Of a stretch of 64,000 bases of DNA, positions 40,954 to 50,500 are shown piece after piece. The stretch comes from UBA935 sp031556725 (GTDB taxonomy: Bacteria; Bacillota; Clostridia; Lachnospirales; Lachnospiraceae). The stretch is from positions 62,001-126,000 of the forward strand of contig JAVBSL010000017.1 of assembly GCA_031556725.1 (NCBI GenBank). The letters run 5' to 3'. The notes under the pieces were generated by a model. It searched no databases. It had not been told where the DNA came from and saw only the letters and a list, made by a program, of their open reading frames with translations. Each line of letters opens with the position of its first letter. The first letter of the stretch is position 1. A program made the position numbers and the translations under genes.

Positions 40954-40993
40954 TGTCAGTACCTTGACACATAAGGGATATGGGCGGCTTAAT
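40954..40993 (+). repeat. Collapsed direct repeat with short S8 scar, copy E
   Basis: TGTCAGTACCTTGACACATA starts at 40954 and runs into GGATATGGGCGGCTTAAT. The first half matches motif 1 of copy D and the second half matches motif 3 and the S8 junction. It therefore looks like the product of recombination between motifs 1 and 3, deleting the 110 bases between them. The S8 coding match stops after six codons. Confidence 0.7.
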
Positions 40994-41025
40994 AAGCCCA
41001 AATATGTGAGGTCTTCCGTTAATGC

Positions 41026-41055
41026 TTGACAAAAAACACACCAATAGTGTAATTT
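41026..41055 (+). promoter_or_regulatory. Promoter of the LytS-like kinase and regulator genes
   Basis: TTGACA (41026-41031) and TAATTT (41050-41055) are spaced by 18 bases, about 40 bases before the ATG at 41097. GGAGG lies eight bases before that ATG. Confidence 0.55.
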
Positions 41056-41096
41056 AAAAATAATTCTTTTTAAGTGGATATTCGGGAGGAAAACAG

Positions 41097-41396
41097 ATGT
41101 CAGCAGAGGTGTTCGGTATAGCAATATATATGTGTGTATTTGCGTTGATCACTTTTATGCTAATTTTGCTTATCGTTTCGGGTGACTTGAAACAAAGGGT
41201 ATTTTACTTTTTTTTCCTGACAATATTATCTTTTTGGGGTGAAATAATATGTGGTCTGATAGTCGGACTATTATTTGGTCAGGTAGGATCGAACATGGAT
41301 GTCCTGATACGGTTCTTTGGTGCACTTGGTTTTGGCTTGATAGGGGTACAGGTGATAGTATTTACTCATTATCTATATGAATATTTGAGTATGTAA
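41097..41396 (+). CDS. LytS-like sensor kinase, N-terminal membrane part (cut by in-frame stop)
   Basis: A 99-residue membrane segment with about three helices, ending in a TAA at 41394-41396. The following frame (41403 onward) is in the same register and continues the protein. The total of 425 codons nearly equals the intact paralogue at 60893-62173 (426 residues), and the order of membrane helices, coiled linker and kinase domain is the same. The stop is therefore best explained as a nonsense mutation in a full-length kinase gene, unless it is read through. ATG 41097 has a good ribosome binding site. Confidence 0.75.
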   Translation: MSAEVFGIAIYMCVFALITFMLILLIVSGDLKQRVFYFFFLTILSFWGEIICGLIVGLLFGQVGSNMDVLIRFFGALGFGLIGVQVIVFTHYLYEYLSM

Positions 41397-41402
41397 ACTA
41401 AG

Positions 41403-42374
41403 GTGTCTAAAAAGTGGTTTTACATCATGGGATCAATCGGAGCAGGAGAAATTTTACTGGCAATCATTGCTTATTCTGCAAAACTTTACGCTCGAATGGA
41501 TAAGTATAATAATTATATTGAGCAGGACACCTATTGGATATCTTTAATATTTCCGCTGCTATTTATTTTTGCATGTATCCGGGTAACGCTTTGTTATAGA
41601 CATGTCCTTAAAATGCGGGAGTGGTTATCGCTGCTGCTTTACGCTGTTATCCCCATACCGTGTTATTTACTTGAGCTGTTATTAAGAGAAATATATTTTT
41701 CATATGTTGGTGTTGCATTATCAATTTATTTAATTTATGTTAATAATCAAGTAGAGTTGAAATATCAACTAAGAGAAAAAGAAGCGGAATTGGCTGAAGG
41801 CCGAATTGCAATTATGCTCAGCCAGGTACAGCCCCATTTTTTATATAATGCCTTGGAAGCGATTGACAGACTGTGCTTTGTTAATCCGGAGGAAGCGCAT
41901 CGGGCAATTGTCACTTATTCCGAATACCTGCGGATGAATATGGATTCATTAACGCAAAAAAAGCTTATAACTTTTGAAAAAGAGCTGGAGCATACTCAAC
42001 ATTATCTGTGGTTGGAACAACTTCGCTTTGGGGAACGGGTACAGGTGATTTATGACATACAGATCAAGGATTTTATGGTGCCGGTGCTGACCCTTCAGCC
42101 CATGGTAGAAAATGCGGTACGCTATGGTGTTACTAAGAGGGAAGAAGGCGGCACAATTATTATACGAGCGGAAAAGGTGGAAAATATGTATCGGATAACA
42201 GTAACAGATGACGGTGTGGGCTTTGATCCGCGGGCAAAGTTGGAAAGTAATCGTAGCCATACGGGAATTTCGAGTGTCCGAAATCGGTTAAACAAGATGT
42301 GTGATGGAACACTTAGTATTAAAAGTACTGTTGACGTAGGAACGGTTGCAGTAATCGAAATACCAGGCCTTTAA
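41403..42374 (+). CDS. LytS-like sensor kinase, C-terminal part with kinase domain
   Basis: A 323-residue piece from GTG 41403, in the same frame as the preceding membrane part. About four membrane helices are followed by a coiled linker, the His_kinase motif QVQPHFLYNALEAIDRL (with the phospho-acceptor His) and a GHKL ATPase with LQPMVENAVRYGV, DDGVGFDP and TGISSVRNRLNKM. GTG 41403 lacks a Shine-Dalgarno sequence, so independent production would be weak. If made, it could still pair with the response regulator 61 bases downstream. Confidence 0.8.
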   Translation: MSKKWFYIMGSIGAGEILLAIIAYSAKLYARMDKYNNYIEQDTYWISLIFPLLFIFACIRVTLCYRHVLKMREWLSLLLYAVIPIPCYLLELLLREIYFSYVGVALSIYLIYVNNQVELKYQLREKEAELAEGRIAIMLSQVQPHFLYNALEAIDRLCFVNPEEAHRAIVTYSEYLRMNMDSLTQKKLITFEKELEHTQHYLWLEQLRFGERVQVIYDIQIKDFMVPVLTLQPMVENAVRYGVTKREEGGTIIIRAEKVENMYRITVTDDGVGFDPRAKLESNRSHTGISSVRNRLNKMCDGTLSIKSTVDVGTVAVIEIPGL

Positions 42375-42435
42375 CTTACACTGGCTTTCATTACTATTTG
42401 TGCCGCGCCTGAAGGCGCGCGTAATGGAGATTTTT

Positions 42436-43224
42436 ATGAATATTATTGCAGTAGATGACGAAGGTGCTGCCCTTTGGGCACTGGAACGTGCTATAAGTGA
42501 AGTGGAAGGGGAAAATAATCTGACCTGCTTTACTTCTGCCCAGGCTGCGCTGAACTATGCCGGAGAAAATAAAATAGATGTTGCTTTTTTGGATATTGAG
42601 ATGGCGAGGATGAACGGCTTGTTACTTGCCAAATCACTGAAAGAGATTAATGGCGATATGAACATTATTTTTGTGACAGGGTTTAGCGATTATGCAATTG
42701 AGGCTTTTAAGATGCATGCTTCCGGTTATATCATGAAGCCAATCAATTCAGCACGTATCAAAGAGGAGCTTCTTAATCTGCGCAAGCTGACAGCGGTTTC
42801 GGAAGAAGGTCTTCAGATTCATTGCTTTGGCAATTTTGAAGTGTTTGCAAACAACACACCGGTTTTTTTCAGCCGGCCCAAAGCGAAGGAAGCATTGGCA
42901 TATTTGGTTGATCGGAAGGGTGCGGCTGTGTCCAAGAAAGAACTGGCGGCTGTTTTATGGGAGGATACCCCTTACACGAAAAGTATCCAATCGCATCTGC
43001 ACATCCTGATTTCTGACATCTCAGCGTCCCTGCTTGCGGCCGGTGCAAAGGATATTCTCATTAGGAAACGGGGAGTCTATGCGGTGGATACGAAAGCATA
43101 CACATGTGATTTTTATGAATTTGAAAAGGGTGATGTCAAGGCGGTTAATTGTTATCATGGAGAGTATATGACAAATTACGGCTGGGGGGAACTAAGAATA
43201 GGAGAATTAGATAAACGAAAATAA
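42436..43224 (+). CDS. Response regulator with receiver and BTAD/SARP-like output domain
   Basis: A 262-residue regulator. The receiver (about 1-115) has D7/D8, phospho-acceptor D53 in VAFLDIEMARMNG and Lys in YIMKPIN. The output (about 125-225) is a winged-helix of the Trans_reg_C/SARP kind: LQIHCFGNFEVFANNTPVFF, RPKAKEALAYLVDRKG and VSKKELAAVLW. The start is ATG 42436 with GGAG six bases upstream. A small GC hairpin (about 42404-42419) lies between the kinase stop and this start. The two large adhesin genes follow after a terminator, so they are candidate targets (inference). Confidence 0.88.
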   Translation: MNIIAVDDEGAALWALERAISEVEGENNLTCFTSAQAALNYAGENKIDVAFLDIEMARMNGLLLAKSLKEINGDMNIIFVTGFSDYAIEAFKMHASGYIMKPINSARIKEELLNLRKLTAVSEEGLQIHCFGNFEVFANNTPVFFSRPKAKEALAYLVDRKGAAVSKKELAAVLWEDTPYTKSIQSHLHILISDISASLLAAGAKDILIRKRGVYAVDTKAYTCDFYEFEKGDVKAVNCYHGEYMTNYGWGELRIGELDKRK

Positions 43225-43242
43225 AAAGAATAATGTCTTATA

Positions 43243-43286
43243 AAAGAGGTAAACAGGATTCAAGGATGAGTCCCGTTTACCTCTTT
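43243..43286 (+). terminator. Terminator after the LytS-like regulatory genes
   Basis: AAAGAGGTAAAC (43243-43254) pairs with GTTTACCTCTTT (43275-43286) around a 20-base loop that can pair further inside. The stretch up to 43398 holds a T-rich leader with possible -10 boxes (TAAAATATTTTATG region) but nothing decisive. Confidence 0.8.
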
Positions 43287-43397
43287 GAGTTTGTTTTCTG
43301 TTTGTTTTGATGTGATAAAATATTTTATGCAAATACTAAAAATTTGAACAATAATAAATTACAAAATAGACGAATAATTGAACAGATGGAGGAGAAC

Positions 43398-46300
43398 ATG
43401 AATAAGCGAAAAGGAATAGCATTTGGTAAAAGAGTGAGGGTATGTCTGTTAATGATGGTTCTCATACTGAACAGCACTCCCTTACAGGGAGGTGTTTATG
43501 CCGAGCCTTTAACTGAAGAAACTGAGGTACCTAAGGAGGGGAACACTCAGGACGAAGGCCAGGGAGAGAGTGTGGAAACCGAGGAAGAGGACAGCAGGAG
43601 TGAAGAGGCTGAAAACGGTGATACCGAGGACTCCAAAACGGACGAAACGGAAACGGACGAAACGGAAACGGACGAAACAGAAACGGACGAAGAAGAAAAG
43701 GAAGTTGAAGAAATAGAGGAGTCCGAGAAAAATACAACTGGGATTAGCGAGCTAACGGCGGATGGATTGTCCATTCAAGTAAAGATATCAGCTTCTGACC
43801 CGGATGTACTGCCGGAAGGTACAGAAGTTGTGGCGGTACAGGCTGCTGTAAGCAATCGGGATGGAAATAAGATCGCAACAGTGGCAGCAACTGATCCGGA
43901 GGAGGTATTTTATCAATCCATGATTGCACAGGATGCACTGATTCTGGATATGGCGGAAACCCATGAAGACGGTATAACGGTAACCAATGATATGTTGGAA
44001 AATATTGCTGAAAGTGAGTCCGAGCTGCAGATGAACACCATGGTAACGGTGCCTCTGGATATTTCCCTTTCCTGCGAAGGGAAGGAAATACAGCCTGGCG
44101 GTATGGTGGAAGTATCTATTCAGATTCCGGAAGGGATTGATATGGATAGTGCGGCGGTTTACCATGTGCCGGAAGAGGGCACTCCGGAGAAGATGAAGGG
44201 GCAGTTGGTGGATGGCAGTTATGTGTTTGCTACCGATCATTTTTCTGTGTATACATTGGTGGGAAAAACGGCTGCCAATGTTACTACGGCTGCCACACGG
44301 CTGACAGCAGCGGACAGAGGGAAAACAATGAGTGGAGGAAATGTTTATTATATAGAAAATGATGTTAATATTTCTTACGATGCTTATAGCGGTAATGGTT
44401 TGGCTGTTGCAGGGACTAATAGTACAAACCCGGCAGTGCTCTTTATCCCTTATGGAAAAACACTAACCGTTACCGGTTCCCAAGGGGGTGCGTGGAAACC
44501 GGGAGCGGCAGCTATTAACCTGCCTTCCGGGGAAACCTTATATATTCGTGGCGGTGGCACGTTGGTGGCAACCGGTGGTCAGGCTGGTAAGGTTGTAACG
44601 GAGCTTCATATTAATGCTGATGCGTATACGTACACAGGAACGCTCAGCAGTTATTCCCATTGGAGTGCAGGAACCGGCGGCACCGGTGGCACTGGGGGTG
44701 GTGGGGGCGGCGCGGGGATTGGCACCAACGGTGCCCAGGGCCCCCCCATTACACGACCACCTGCCGATCCTCCCAGTGCGAATAATTATGATTGGGAGAT
44801 GGAGCGCGAAAATACTGAAATCGGTACAAATGGAAATGATGGTGAGAATGGAAAAAACAGTGAGTCAGCCGGAACGGTATATGTCTTAGATACCATGACA
44901 GTAAAGGCGACTGGCGGCGGCTCCGCAAGTGTGGAAGCCGGAAGTGCAGCCGGTAAAAACGCGGATGATAAAGGCAGCGGTTATAAAAACAGCTACTTTG
45001 CCGGCGGCGGCGGTGGCGGCACCGGTGGTGTTGGCGGTGTTGGCGCCGGAATCGGCAGTGGTGGTGGCAGTGGCGGTGCAGGTGGAGCTGGTGGTAACAG
45101 CGGATTGAGCGTAAATACCGGTAGCTATGGAAAGCCTTCCAGTTACCCTAGCGGTGGCGGTGGTGGCGGCGGTAGCATTAATGGGTCAAAAGGTGGCGGA
45201 ACTCAGCGCCTGAACGGTGGTAAAGGAGGCAAAGGCGGTACAGCCGGAACTTCCGGCAGTGGCGGGACACTGTATCTGGCGACCACTGCCACTTGCAGTA
45301 ATTATGGTGGGAGCGGTATAAACGGCCGAGCCGCAACACTTGACCGCAGTCAGAAATATAATGCACAAAATAGCTACTATACGATTACTTTGACAGCCAA
45401 TGCACCTTCAGCACCCAATGCACCAGCAGTCAATATTAGTGCGCTGAATCAAATTACCTTGCAGGCAGGTATTATCCCGTCAGGCAATGGCGGTTATGCG
45501 GCCATCGCTTCCGGATGGGATTTCAAGGGTTGGTACACAGCAGCCAGCGGTGGCTTACAGGTGATTGACAAAAATGGTTATTTGGTTGAGGCACCTGGTT
45601 ACACAGCCCCGGGAGGAAACTGGGTTCATGGTGACAATGCGACTTTATATGCGCAGTGGACACCGGGGATTTATCAGGTATACTTGAGTGATCAAGGGGC
45701 GGATGCAACAAAAGAGGGTACCCAAGAAGTGTTTGCCAAACACGGTTATGGATGGTATGGTACGTCTGCTGCCAGTGGGAATGCCATGTCCGGAATTACC
45801 ATTCCGCAAAAACGGGGCAACACATTTCTTGGTTATTACTCAGAACCTGACAGTAGCGGAACACAAGTAATAACAACGGATGGAATCTTTGTGGCAGATA
45901 GCCATAATGATATAAGAAAAACAGTTACTTTTTATGCAAGGTGGGAAGCGACCCCATATAGAGCCACTGTGAATATGACTCTGGACAGTGCCGCTTATGA
46001 AAATGCAGCGGTAGCACTGTATCAGTATGGGTATTTGAAATACACTCTGGATGAAGATGAAGCGGGGGAGTACTGGAATGATAATGTTATTACGGGAGAG
46101 TATAACATATTTGTGAATGGCCGTGACACAGGACGCAAGTTTACCATTGATGCAGCCGATAACGGCATCATTCTTAATTTTAAAAAGTATACAGTCAATA
46201 CTAAACTGAATAATGTGGCATCTAAAATTGATACAGTGACATTGCGGCAAAATGGTGTAATACAATATACTGCCGACTATAGCAGCAGTCATATAGCAAC

Positions 46301-47498
46301 CGTATTACAGTCTGATACGGCGACGGACAATATTTTTGATGTTTATGTAGGCAGTGAAGACACAGGCCTTCAGGTCAGTGCCGGTGAGATGCAGAAAACG
46401 GTAGAGTACTTTAGTCCCACTGTTATGCTCACCTATGATACCCTGTGGACGGATGCCAAGGTAACACTCCGACAGAATAATAAGATTGTACATACTCTTA
46501 TTTATGATGACACGGCAGATGATTTGATCACTAATACGACAACATACCAAAAACCGGTACAGGGAAACACGGACAATGATGTTTATGATGTTTATATCAA
46601 TGGTATGTCCAACGGGCAAACCGTGACAGTCAGCACAATAGGATTTGAACAGGGGAATCATATCACCAGGGATACCTATTTCAAGGTAGCCATCGAAGTA
46701 AAAAAAGATAATGCGGCATGGACCGGTACCAGTGTTTATTTATATTATGCCGGAAAAGAACAGTATACCTTACAGTATAATTCGGGACAATATTGCTTTA
46801 ATTATGTACAAAAAAATGCCGATGATGCAGCGTATGATGTCTGGATAGACGGCAGTATTTCCGGGCAAGACACCGGGGCAAGGGTCAATGCTGCAAAAGG
46901 CAGTGAAACGGTGGAATACTATACCGTGTCCTACTATAATAAGGTTGCAGATGTTGATGCTCTCTATATCACTCAGGTAGTGAGGAAAGGGGCACAGGCA
47001 AAAAAACCGTCTAATCCCGGCAAAAAAGGCGTCAGCTTCAACAACTGGTATGAGATGGATGCCAATGGCCTTGTTCCTGCGGCATTTGTGTTTGAAGGCG
47101 CAATCAACGATACAACAAATCTTTGGGCCGTATATGAGATTCCCGGTGCCCGAATCAACGGCTATATGCGATGTGATTCTAACGGTACCATGAACGGTGC
47201 AGGAAGCTACTATCGGATGGTTAATTTTGGAACTTCCGGATATCCGGGTACCGGCAGCAGTATGCAGGGTATAACCCTGACCGTGACTAACGGTAAAGTA
47301 AGTGAGTTGGGAACGGTGTCTGGAAGTACAACTTATAATAATATTGACAGCAATGGAAACGGAACCTATTCGGTAGTATTTAGCAATGGCATTTCGCTGA
47401 TGGAATTGGAGAGCTTTGTGCATAACAAGCTGTTGGTACAGGTAGTTAACGACGGTATTGATCACAAGATGAAAATCGGAGTGTACGGTAAAGTATAG
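43398..47498 (+). CDS. Large secreted adhesin-like protein with Gly-rich and InlB repeats
   Basis: A 1366-residue exported protein from ATG 43398 (GGAGG five bases upstream). A signal peptide to about residue 36 is followed by an acidic region with repeated ETDET units (about 75-115) and a ZU5-like stretch with IPEGIDMDSAAVYHVPE (about 215-290). Then come a very Gly-rich stretch (about 370-640), two InlB/Flg_new-type repeats (FKGWYTAASGG...LYAQW and FLGYYSEPDSSG...FYARW), at least four related repeats of about 80 residues with YxVYVN/IxG-DTG motifs (about 855-1175), and a further module to the end. No LPXTG, SLH or membrane anchor is visible, so attachment may depend on the second protein at 47514, which shares the same domain order at its start. 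Confidence 0.85.
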   Translation: MNKRKGIAFGKRVRVCLLMMVLILNSTPLQGGVYAEPLTEETEVPKEGNTQDEGQGESVETEEEDSRSEEAENGDTEDSKTDETETDETETDETETDEEEKEVEEIEESEKNTTGISELTADGLSIQVKISASDPDVLPEGTEVVAVQAAVSNRDGNKIATVAATDPEEVFYQSMIAQDALILDMAETHEDGITVTNDMLENIAESESELQMNTMVTVPLDISLSCEGKEIQPGGMVEVSIQIPEGIDMDSAAVYHVPEEGTPEKMKGQLVDGSYVFATDHFSVYTLVGKTAANVTTAATRLTAADRGKTMSGGNVYYIENDVNISYDAYSGNGLAVAGTNSTNPAVLFIPYGKTLTVTGSQGGAWKPGAAAINLPSGETLYIRGGGTLVATGGQAGKVVTELHINADAYTYTGTLSSYSHWSAGTGGTGGTGGGGGGAGIGTNGAQGPPITRPPADPPSANNYDWEMERENTEIGTNGNDGENGKNSESAGTVYVLDTMTVKATGGGSASVEAGSAAGKNADDKGSGYKNSYFAGGGGGGTGGVGGVGAGIGSGGGSGGAGGAGGNSGLSVNTGSYGKPSSYPSGGGGGGGSINGSKGGGTQRLNGGKGGKGGTAGTSGSGGTLYLATTATCSNYGGSGINGRAATLDRSQKYNAQNSYYTITLTANAPSAPNAPAVNISALNQITLQAGIIPSGNGGYAAIASGWDFKGWYTAASGGLQVIDKNGYLVEAPGYTAPGGNWVHGDNATLYAQWTPGIYQVYLSDQGADATKEGTQEVFAKHGYGWYGTSAASGNAMSGITIPQKRGNTFLGYYSEPDSSGTQVITTDGIFVADSHNDIRKTVTFYARWEATPYRATVNMTLDSAAYENAAVALYQYGYLKYTLDEDEAGEYWNDNVITGEYNIFVNGRDTGRKFTIDAADNGIILNFKKYTVNTKLNNVASKIDTVTLRQNGVIQYTADYSSSHIATVLQSDTATDNIFDVYVGSEDTGLQVSAGEMQKTVEYFSPTVMLTYDTLWTDAKVTLRQNNKIVHTLIYDDTADDLITNTTTYQKPVQGNTDNDVYDVYINGMSNGQTVTVSTIGFEQGNHITRDTYFKVAIEVKKDNAAWTGTSVYLYYAGKEQYTLQYNSGQYCFNYVQKNADDAAYDVWIDGSISGQDTGARVNAAKGSETVEYYTVSYYNKVADVDALYITQVVRKGAQAKKPSNPGKKGVSFNNWYEMDANGLVPAAFVFEGAINDTTNLWAVYEIPGARINGYMRCDSNGTMNGAGSYYRMVNFGTSGYPGTGSSMQGITLTVTNGKVSELGTVSGSTTYNNIDSNGNGTYSVVFSNGISLMELESFVHNKLLVQVVNDGIDHKMKIGVYGKV

Positions 47499-47513
47499 GA
47501 GAAGGGTTAAGTG

Positions 47514-50500
47514 ATGAGACAGAATCCAAAAAGAAAAGTAGGAAAGAGAATACAACGAGGACTGGCTTTCGGCATGACGTTGTGTTTATCCCTCAATTTG
47601 CTCAGTGGCTTTAAACTGGGAGCGCTTAAATGGGATGGCACAGGCACGGTGGTGCATGCTGCGGAGGACTTGAGCGGCTATGCTGAGTTGGGAAACGCAA
47701 AGGGCAGAAATTTGTCAAATGGTAAGTATATGGTAACGGCGGACACAACTATTACCGGCAATACCGGTCAAAGTGCGATTACGATATCAGGAAATGTCAC
47801 CATTTATATAGCCAGCGGAAAGACCCTGACAGTGACGGGGGGGAATGCCAGCGGGACAACCGGTGCCGGAGCTGGTATTGAATTAAGATCCGGCAACCTA
47901 TATCTAAAAGGAGCAGGTACCCTAAAAGCTACCGGAGGGGGCGGAGCTGGTGGAACAAGTGGCCTATCCGGAGGAAATGCTACCACAAGCAACAGAGGAA
48001 CAGGTGGAAGGGGTGGCACCGGAGGCCATGGCGGCGGTGGAGCCGGTGCCGGTATTGGCGGAGCTGGTGGAACAGGTGGAACTGGCGGAGCTGGCGGCAA
48101 TGCAATATATACCACCGCTTACAGAATCAGCGGTAATCCCGGCAGCGGTGGTGGCTCAGCCGGTTCCGGCGGCAATATGGGAAATCTGTGGATAATGGAT
48201 ACAGTAAGGGTAACAGCAGCGGCTGGAGGATACTCCACGACAGCGGGTTCCGGAGGTGGTTCGGGAGCTTACACATCATCTACTGCTTATGGTAACCGGG
48301 GGGTTACCGGCGGAGCCGGCGGAGGCGGAGGCGGAGCCGGGGGACGGGCGGCAACGATTGGCGGAGGCGGCGGTGGTGGTGGTGCCAATAGCTATTACGG
48401 CAGAGGAGGAAGTACTTCGAGCGCACCAGCAGAAGCAAGCAATATTTCAGTTATCGGCGGTAGAAACGGTAATAGTGCTAATGATACTACAGGTGCCGAA
48501 GGTGGAGAGGATGATTATTATCGCGATGAAAAATTAGCCTATACCGGAGCTGGAGGCAGGGGCAGCAATGCTGGCAGCGGAGGTAGCGGAGGTACTGTAT
48601 ACGTGCAGGATACAGTCACTTCTCTGACAACACCGACAGGCGGTGGAACCGGCAATGGAGCGGCTGCTTCCTTACGGTATTTCAGCCTGGTGACCTATGA
48701 GGCCAATGGCAGTAATGTGACATCCATGCCAAGCACGAATCCGGTAACCAAGTACAGCGGTAATGCCATCACCTTGGCCAATGCGCCTAAGCGTTCCAAT
48801 TACAATTTCAAGGGATGGACCATCAATGATGATGGAAGTGGAACGAACTACCCCGCAGCGGTGAGCTTCACCTCTAATGCGTCAACCACATTATATGCAA
48901 AGTGGGAACTTGCGACCTATACAATAACGTTGGAGAAGACTGGCGGAACGGGTGGACCTGCAAATATTTACCAAAAATATGATACCGGATATTTCCAAGA
49001 ATATAATAATACTACTGATGTTGCATATACCTCGATAAGTGAAGAGGGCGGTAACATTGCCGTGCCAACACGAACCGGCTATACATTTAATGGTTATTAC
49101 ACGGCAGCTACAGGCGGGGTACAATATATTTCCGATAAAGGATATCTTACCAGCGAGGCTTCCGAAACATATTTTACGGGTGCTGGTAAGCTGTATGCCC
49201 AGTGGACAGGCTATCCCTATACATTGAACCTGTATAAAAATAATTTGCCGGAGGATCCAAGTGATAGAGAACTATATGCCACTTATGCATGTACATATGG
49301 CACCACAGGTACATGGCCAACGCCTACACGCAACGGTTACAGTTTTGAAGGCTGGGGTGGCGATAAAAAGGCAACAGCGGGTTTAATAAAAGGCGGAACA
49401 TATTCTGAACTGACGACTGAGAAGGAAGGGGTAGTAGACAAGTATGCCATCTGGAATCTGGAAACCTATAATATCACCTATATGCCCAATGGTGGTAGGC
49501 TAAGTGGCAACACCGTTGATACCTATAATTATTTATCCACCAATAAAACGATGCAGGGAGCACCTTTGCGGGATGGCCACTATTTTACCGGATGGAAGGT
49601 GACTGGTGCAGCTACCGGAAGTGATGCCGGTTTCAAGGCGGATGAAGTATATCAGGTAGGACAGGCTGTTAGCCTGAACAATACCTTTGGTAATGTAACC
49701 ATTACGGCACAATGGGAAGCATACCAGGGAGTGGAAGCAATAACCGAGGAATTGCTAATAACTGCAGGAACTATTAGTATTCCGGTAGAGTATCAGACTG
49801 TTACGGTGGAAACATATGAAGATAGTGTTCTGTCAACGGTAGGTAATGTTGTATTGCATCAAGGCGGGAATCCCCAGTATACCTTGGCCGGTGATGACGG
49901 CAGTTATTTGTATACCAGCAGTTATCCTCAGGGAGGAAGTACTGATAACACGCAATATGATGTGTATATTAACGGTGAATCCACCAGCGTGAAAGCCAGC
50001 TTTGGTGAAGCTGGTTCCAATACACCGTCTCAGGTATATTACTATACCGCTACGGTTATGACAAAAACCAACGGTATTCCAACCAATGCTTCGACAGTGG
50101 AGCTGATTCCCGAAGATGGTGGAACCAACATCCCACTTAGCAATGTAGGCACCGGTGTATACACAGCAGCAAAACAGGTAAGTACACGGGATGGTGACAG
50201 TGCTGTTTACCAAGTGGTAGTGGACGGAGCAACTACAGACGGCAGCGTGTCCTTTCGAAAGAATAGCAACAGTTATACTTATGATACGCTTGTTATTACG
50301 GTAAATACATATATAAATGATGTTTTGGGTGATAAAGGCAGTGTCAGTTTACAGGACAGTGGAAATAGCTATCCCATGCATCAAGCCTCCTCAGGGGTGT
50401 ACAGTGTTACCCTTCCGGCCAAAGCAGATGCCTCCTATAACATATATGTAGGCGGACAGGACAGCGGACAACGGGTAGAACTGGCCCCGGCAGAAGCAGC

